A stretch of DNA of 51,887 bases from Circinella minor (taxonomy: Eukaryota > Mucoromycota > Mucoromycetes > Mucorales > Lichtheimiaceae): the NCBI GenBank assembly GCA_016758965.1, contig JAEPRB010000264.1, forward strand, positions 1 to 51,887, read 5' to 3'. Numbering within the stretch: the first letter of the stretch is position 1; each line of letters opens with the position of its first letter. The translations under genes were made by a program, and so were the position numbers. Below the pieces are notes generated by a model that saw only the letters and a list, made by a program, of their open reading frames with translations, did no database searches and was not told the origin of the DNA. Below are positions 46,893 to 51,887 of the stretch, piece after piece.

Positions 46893-47372
46893 TCGAACTG
46901 TGAATCCCTGTGCTTTTTTGGTGAACTTCTGTTCCGAACAGAGATTCACAGATGAGAACAGATGAGAACAGATTGAACTCTGTGAATCCCTGTGCTTTTT
47001 TGGTGAACTTCTGTTCCGAACAGAGATTCACAGATGAGAACAGATGAGAACAGATTGAACTCTGTGAATCCCTGTGGTTTTTGGGTAAATTTCTGTTCCG
47101 AACAAAGATTCACAGATGAGAACAGATTGAACTCTGTGAATCCCTGTGGTTTTTGGGTAAATTTCTGTTCCGAACAAAGATTCACAGATGAGAACAGATG
47201 AGAACAGATTGAACTCTGTGAATCCCTGTGCTTTTTGGGTGAATTTCTGTTCCGAACAGAGATTCACAGACGAGAACAGATGAGAACAGATCGAACTCTG
47301 TGAATCCCTGTGCTTTTTGGGCGAGTTTCTGTTCCTAACAGAGATCCACAGATGAGAACAGATGAGAACAGC
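46893..47372. repeat. 82-bp minisatellite, about six units, each with a dyad
   Basis: Units begin with GAACT(CT)GTGAATCCCTG near 46895, 46975, 47057, 47129, 47211 and 47293. The period is 82 bp except for an 80-bp first unit and a 72-bp unit that lacks one copy of the internal 10-mer GATGAGAACA. Every unit has inverted arms TCTGTGAATC and GATTCACAGA about 35 bp apart, and the word CTGTTC(C)GAACAGAG. Units differ by a few substitutions, with shared variants (for example CTGTGGTTTTTGGG in two neighbours) indicating expansion by unequal exchange. The repeat is not coding: an 82-bp period rotates the frame. Confidence 0.95.
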
Positions 47373-47561
47373 AGTAAACAGAGATTACCTATGTTCATTA
47401 GTTATGTCGGTTTTCTGTAAACACCTTTTACATGCGATTTACATCAATGCCATGCACCAATAATCACTCACAGACACAACTGGTAACTAAAGGGATGTAC
47501 TGGCTTATCCAGAGTACTTGGATTTTATAAAAAAAAGTGATGTGTAATTCTACTACATTCA
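47373..47561. other. Spacer between minisatellite and transposase fragment
   Basis: Short non-coding sequence, probably the 3' end of the Tnp2-type element. Nothing else is seen. Confidence 0.4.
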
Positions 47562-48834
47562 TTACAATCTTTTTATTTCTCCTAAAACAATTGGCTCCTT
47601 CATCATATCCTCATACACATAATAAAACAAGTTTTCTTTTGTTGATGCCAAAACTCCAACCGGACAAACAATCTCTGACGCGTCACAAACATATAACCGA
47701 TCAATTGAACCATGTCCTGTCTTTCCACAAGGATATCCATACTTCGTCAGCCGCATACCTTGATCAAGGTTCACCAAACATAACAACCGCGTCTCAGCTA
47801 TATAGTTTGATAGTGTTTGTTATTAATAGAATAAAAATAAAAAAAGGACAAGTAAAAAGTATTGTTACTACTATGTACTTACACATGTATCGATGGCTAA
47901 AAAAAAGAATTGCTTCACCAAAGAAAGTTTTCATCTCACTGTTATCTTCACTACCTATACCTCGATATGCATTCTTGTCGACTGGTAAATTGAGCTTCAA
48001 AAACGTCCCATTTTTGTCAGAATCAAGTGGAAGTTTACAGTCGTATGTTGTTTTTTTCATAAATAAACGCTTTCCAATGGTAATATCCTTATTCAGAGGG
48101 GGTAGTGAATTTGCTTTCATTTTCCGTACGCGAGCCCAAAAATTGCGAACGTAACGCATCAAGTTATAAGCATCAAAAAACATGTCTGTTGATGACTTGG
48201 CCAAATGAGGTCCCCACAATTGTTCTGGGCCATTACTTATATCATTAGAAAAAAACGCATCGTCTCTGATGTTATGTATATCGTTGTTATCATCAGTTAT
48301 AAATATTTCTTGATTGTTTGTTCTGTTTTGAAATCGATTGGCTGCTACCAATGTTAGTTGATTTCCAGCATTAACACCTGGTGCTTTTGTGGATTTAATT
48401 AGCTTGTCAAAGAAGCCGACAGCTCGTTCCATACATCTTGCTCTAAAACCTCTTAATGGGCCATACAAACGAAGAATGTCAGGTACATGGCGAATATAGT
48501 GAAAATTAATTGTATAAAGATTATGTGGAAGTTTGTTGATCGCAAAACTATGCCAATGTTTGATTTCTCTGTATATTAGTCAGTAATGTGTTTTTACCAT
48601 AATACTAATTTTTCGTACTGTCTTCTGCTTACTTTTCGATGGATTCGATATCTGCTGTAGTAATGGACCATGACAATGACAAAGAACATGCTTTCGCAAG
48701 AGATGCAAGGGCAAATATTGCCTCTTCAGGACAATCAGTCGATTCAAGCTGCTCAATTAGTATCGTAGGAACCACATATACAAGTAAATCAATAAAATCA
48801 ATAGCTCTAGCATTTTTAGTTGTCGTCAGTACAT
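47562..48834 (-). CDS. C-terminal part of a Tnp2/CACTA-type transposase
   Basis: This is the 3' portion of a large fungal transposase of the Tnp2 (EnSpm/CACTA-like) group. Three exons read in phase: 48834-48633, 48568-47883 and 47797-47562. They encode FIDLLVYVVPTILIEQL, SLAKACSLSLSWSITTADIE, INKLPHNLYTINFHYIRHVP, ILRLYGPLRGFRARCMERAV and IKSTKAPGVNAGNQ. LPHNLY and YGPLRGF...CMER are landmarks of the region after the catalytic core in these transposases. The DDE catalytic part should lie upstream (above 48834), but that sequence instead runs into the Crypton promoter, so the gene is 5'-truncated. The surviving exons have no stops, suggesting recent truncation. The exact superfamily (CACTA or Plavaka-like) is an inference. 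Confidence 0.7.
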
Positions 48835-49025
48835 CTAATAGAAATTGATGTGTTAAAGATGTTAAAAGATAAATACATAGTAGGTATTATCAAAAAACAT
48901 ACAGTGGGTCACGCCCGGTTCACCTGAGTTTTTGGTCCGGTCACTAAAAATTTGTGACCGATTTAAAGTACCCAGATTGTATGTACCTGAAAAAAATAAA
49001 ATAAAATAAAACTTTGTTTTTTTCG
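48835..49025. other. Junction between Tnp2-type fragment and Crypton
   Basis: The sequence changes here from the truncated transposase to a less AT-rich segment (GGTCACGCCCGGTTCACC from 48907) and then to an A-rich leader. The Crypton left end should lie in this interval. Confidence 0.5.
48938..48960. promoter_or_regulatory. Perfect inverted repeat, candidate Crypton recombination site
   Basis: CGGTCAC and GTGACCG (7-bp arms) flank the 9-base spacer TAAAAATTT. Tyrosine recombinases act on sites made of two inverted binding arms around a short AT-rich crossover region, so the position, about 120-195 bp before the Crypton start, makes this a candidate. It could also be a transcription-factor site or chance. 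Confidence 0.4.
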
Positions 49026-49070
49026 ACATCTACTTTTTGTACATCTACTTTTTGTACATCTACTTTTTGT
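49026..49070 (+). repeat. Three perfect 15-bp tandem units before the Crypton start
   Basis: ACATCTACTTTTTGT occurs three times without change at 49026-49040, 49041-49055 and 49056-49070, ending 9 bp before the ATG at 49080. The pyrimidine-rich units probably lie in the promoter or 5' untranslated region. Confidence 0.95.
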
Positions 49071-49154
49071 AATCTAGCAATGAACTCTTCCTCCAGTAAT
49101 CACACCGAATCTACTCGTATGCCACTTAATGCCGATCAACAGTGAATTCATAAT

Positions 49155-51354
49155 ATGGAGAATGCTGCAATTGAAGCTTCTTTAGCCTGCGAAACTCGTA
49201 GCGTTGTTGAAAGAATTAGACCCATCAATACCATTTATGCTTACATTCCCAAGCAAGAGAAGTTCAAAGTACATTTAACTTATTTAATATCCCAGACACT
49301 TTAAAATATAACGCAGTTGAGAGTATGAGTGGTTAACAATATTTATGTAGAAATGGTGCGTAGAAAAACACTACCCCAATGACATTGTTTCAGAAATGAA
49401 AATTGTTCGTTATGTAAAAGAGCTTTTCGAAAGAGGAATGCAATCAACTGTAAGAAACGCTGATGGCACAACTTCCACAACTCGCATAGGCTACAGCCAT
49501 GAGACTTTAAAGATGCATATTAAAGCCTTGGTGGATCTTTATAATAAACAGAAGGTCGAATACGAAGGAATGATGACTCTTAAGCATCCTCGTGGCGAAA
49601 CTCTCAAAAACTTTGAGAATTCATTAAAGCGACTCTGTTCTACATCACGCCAGTCCAAGAATTTTGTTGATCCTGGAATTGGTTCCATTCAAGATGGATA
49701 CAACGCGGAGCAACTGGTCCAAGTTGCTGATCATTATCTTGGAAGAAAGAAAAAGGCTGGAGATGCTCTCCGAGATCGAATGGTGTTTCTATTAAACCAT
49801 ATGATGATGCTAAGAGGAGAGACATTAAGAGACACCAACCTCAATCATTTGTTTTCTTTAGAGTTTAAGGATGAGGGTGCAACTCGTTGTCCAGTATTTG
49901 TGATGATGATTATGGGAGGCAAAACTAATCAAGAGCACCATAAGTTATACAGTGGTGTTATTAGACACAAAAATGTCCAAACGTGTGCTTTTGGGGCTAT
50001 CGGCTTTTACCTTTTTCATCGCTTTCATGTTCAAGGTGAAGCTTTTCCTGATTTCTCTATGAACGAAAATTGGTTTAATACCAAATTGGCCAGAGGAAGA
50101 TCAGCCAATAAAGCTGTTTCCTATAATACTCAGCTCAATTCTGTCAACAATGCCTTTGCTGCTGTGGGTATTAATAGCGTTAAAAAGACGCATTCAGGAC
50201 GTCAAGCAGGAGCCAGAGAAGCTGAAATGGCTGGTCTTTCGCATGACCATATAAGAAGAGTAGGACGTTGGAATTCAGAAAGCATGGAGAATAATTATCT
50301 GACGTGCCTTCCCAGAACTGCGATAAGAGTTATCCAAGGATTCCCAGAAGAAAAAGGCTGCTTTTGGCTTCCTCGCACACTAGTCACCCCAGCTTTGTCT
50401 CTTCAGCAGAAAATCTTCCCCATGGTCGAAGAATGGCAGCAAAAAATGCAGATGGATTCTTCTTGCCAAACCATTTGTGGTGAAGGGTTTTTAAAGCTTT
50501 TAATTGAGTTGAGAACCATCATCTTACAAGATGCTGTGTTTTTGAAGCAGCTGGTGCCTGACCATGAAATGTTTAATCATGAAGTATTTCAGTGTGAGGA
50601 GTTTATAGCTTTTGCTGAGGAGCTTAACCGTGCAATCAATAGTACTACACCTCCTGCAGAGGTGGAAATTCAGCGTATTGCTCCCGAGATTAACTCGAGA
50701 ATATCTGATTTGGTCTTGCAGATCCAATCTTTGTATAGAGCACCTGGAAGTCATAATACAGTCAATAATGAGATTATTGAAGCAATATCTTCCAATGTTG
50801 TTAAAAAAATGGAGGAAAAATTCAGTAACTCTCTCGGGATTTATACACAGCCCTCATCGTACATAAATCCTACAGATAACGTAGCAATTAGCACTACTGC
50901 CAGTGCTCGAAGAAGAGGAAGAGAAGATGAAGAAGATAAAGAAGATAACCCAAGAAAGCGCTATAAGCTTAGCCGTGACTTGTCAAATGTCAATAGCTTA
51001 TGGAAAGAATGGAGTGTGGGCTTGGCTCAAGGGAAGCCAAGCATTAATAGCTTGAACGAAGAATATGGTAGTAAATGGAGACAAGATTCAAAAGGTAATG
51101 TTAAATAAATTGAGAAGATTTTTTATATGTGTGCTAACATATTGTATATTTAAACGTCATACCATCATATGTTAGAGAGAAAGTATTACTCTAAAAGGCT
51201 CGTAATAATCAGCGAAATTCGAAAGATTTCTGAAGAACGAAGTATCTCGTTGGAAGATGCAGTGCAGGTTGTTGAAAATAAGCGCATTTCCCTTCAGGGC
51301 TGCTCTCTCGACAAACTCAGTAAGGTTATAAACAGTAGAAACAAGCAACAATAA
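49155..51354 (+). CDS. Crypton tyrosine recombinase with GCR1_C-like domain
   Basis: Exons 49155-49268, 49351-51094 and 51176-51354 encode 678 residues. The N-terminal part (NTIYAYIPKQEKFK|KWC across intron 1) resembles the SAM-like core-binding domain. The catalytic domain has all expected residues: Arg193 in MMLRGETLRD, His319-x-x-Arg322 in KTHSGRQAGA, Trp in GRWNSESMEN and the nucleophile Tyr354 in NNYL. A linker ends in the basic RRRGREDEEDKEDNPRKRYK. The C-terminus (SLWKEWSVGLAQGKPSINSL, then KYYSKRLVIISEI across intron 2) matches the GCR1_C DNA-binding domain found in fungal Cryptons. An earlier ATG at 49080 opens the same frame but meets TGA at 49143-49145, so 49155 is used. If 49080 is the ancestral start, the copy lost about 25 residues to one nonsense change. 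No other lesion is seen, so the enzyme could be active. Confidence 0.85.
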
Positions 51355-51388
51355 ATGTTTATATTTATGCAACCATTAAAAACTGTTA

Positions 51389-51410
51389 CCTCTCTCTCTC
51401 TCTCTCTCTC
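51389..51410. repeat. (CT)n microsatellite
   Basis: About eleven CT units, followed by a TA-rich run, lie 35 bp after the Crypton stop codon. Confidence 0.95.
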
Positions 51411-51887
51411 ATTTATATATATATATTTATTCTCTTTTCTCTCTTAACTTTTTATCAATATCACAAGTATATTATTTTTACTATATCATTATCATTATTA
51501 GAAATAAATCATAATTACCAGAAGTTTCAAATCAGAAATAATAATTAAGTTCAGATCTGTCTGATGAAATTAATTCTCACTTGTAACCCGATTCGACTTT
51601 ACCTGGAATTGGAATCGATTTCTTCACCTACGTACGTAATATCATATTCATTTTTATCTAAAATCGGATTCGGATTATGGAAACAGATAGTCAAGTATTT
51701 AGTATAAATAGGATAGTTTCTTTTTTTTTTGTAAAGTAAACTGTTTTTGTGACTAGAACCGTCCCTTTTATTTAATTTTCTCTTTTTAAATAAGTTATTT
51801 GATATAACTTTCTTCTTCCTTTGAAACTCATATTTTCTTTTTCTTTTATTAAATACAATTCGAATGGGATACAGTATAACAATGTGA
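51411..51887. other. AT-rich end of window, no gene seen
   Basis: Non-coding up to the window edge. TTTGTGAC at 51746-51753 repeats an octamer from the candidate Crypton site (48951-48958), which alone is weak evidence for a right end. Confidence 0.4.

Larger units (their letters stand above)
48906..51410 (+). mobile_element. Crypton-type tyrosine-recombinase transposon
   Basis: Cryptons are eukaryotic DNA transposons that move with a tyrosine recombinase, without terminal inverted repeats. This unit includes a candidate site (48938-48960), a tandem-repeat leader, an intron-containing recombinase gene and a downstream CT/TA-rich tail. The ends are estimates: the left one is where sequence unlike the Tnp2 relic begins, and the right one is set after the gene. 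Confidence 0.6.

Noticed and set aside
46786..47267. Overlapping minus-strand frames through the minisatellite (repeated CSEQKFTQK)
   Set aside because: The 82-bp unit is not a multiple of three, so the frame rotates each unit. The similar peptides are a by-product of the repeat.
47537..48154. 205-codon plus-strand frame opposite the Tnp2-type exons
   Set aside because: The minus strand carries recognisable transposase motifs and in-phase splicing; the plus frame has neither.
1..51887. CRISPR array, bacterial operons or replication origin
   Set aside because: Spliced eukaryotic genes throughout; the only regular repeats are microsatellites, the minisatellite and transposon leaders, none with unique spacers of constant length.

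Overview
The window looks like nuclear DNA of an early-diverging fungus, most likely a Mucoromycota (Mucorales-type) species. The evidence is very AT-rich DNA, short GT-AG introns (mostly 50-100 bp), Asn/Gln-rich low-complexity coding sequence, and many fungal transposon families: chromodomain Ty3/gypsy, an APE-type LINE, Helitron, MULE, a Tnp2/CACTA-type transposase and a Crypton. The species cannot be fixed from the sequence alone.

Layout: (1) 1-5.3 kb is gene-poor apart from one possible small Asn-rich protein gene. (2) A LENG1-like gene lies at 5.3-6.6 kb. (3) A transposon block fills about 7.4-24.5 kb. It holds a 5'-truncated chromovirus, an integrase relic with LTR of a second Ty3/gypsy element, an antisense LINE with poly(A) tail, a broken LRR-like gene, an unknown lineage-type protein, and a Helitron relic. 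A 91-bp sequence in inverted orientation lies at both edges of this block. (4) A conserved housekeeping block at 25.1-45.6 kb reads ARL2 (+), cystathionine gamma-lyase (-), TSR4/PDCD2 (+), CNOT9 (-), MULE relic (-), DML1/misato (+), PDCD7/U11-59K (-), YTP1-like (-), RPC9 (+), TAP42 (+). (5) A second accessory block at 46.8-51.4 kb has a hairpin-rich minisatellite, the 3' half of a Tnp2-type transposase and a Crypton tyrosine-recombinase gene that is open apart from a TGA near one possible start.

The housekeeping genes do not form one pathway. They cover tubulin/microtubule biology (ARL2, DML1), ribosome biogenesis (TSR4), transcription and mRNA decay (RPC9, CNOT9), splicing (PDCD7, probably LENG1), TOR/PP2A signalling (TAP42) and sulfur amino acids (CGL). 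They are packed as divergent and convergent pairs, with 58-400 bp between convergent stop codons. Exon models were built by hand from reading frames, GT-AG sites and family recognition; no alignment was run. The points most worth a second look are the Crypton with an upstream inverted repeat that could be its recombination site, the shared edge repeat of the transposon block with its iterated GCAAAAT motif, a duplicated polypurine tract inside the chromovirus pol, a likely Helitron terminus, a one-base frameshift in CNOT9, and PDCD7 as a marker of a minor spliceosome.
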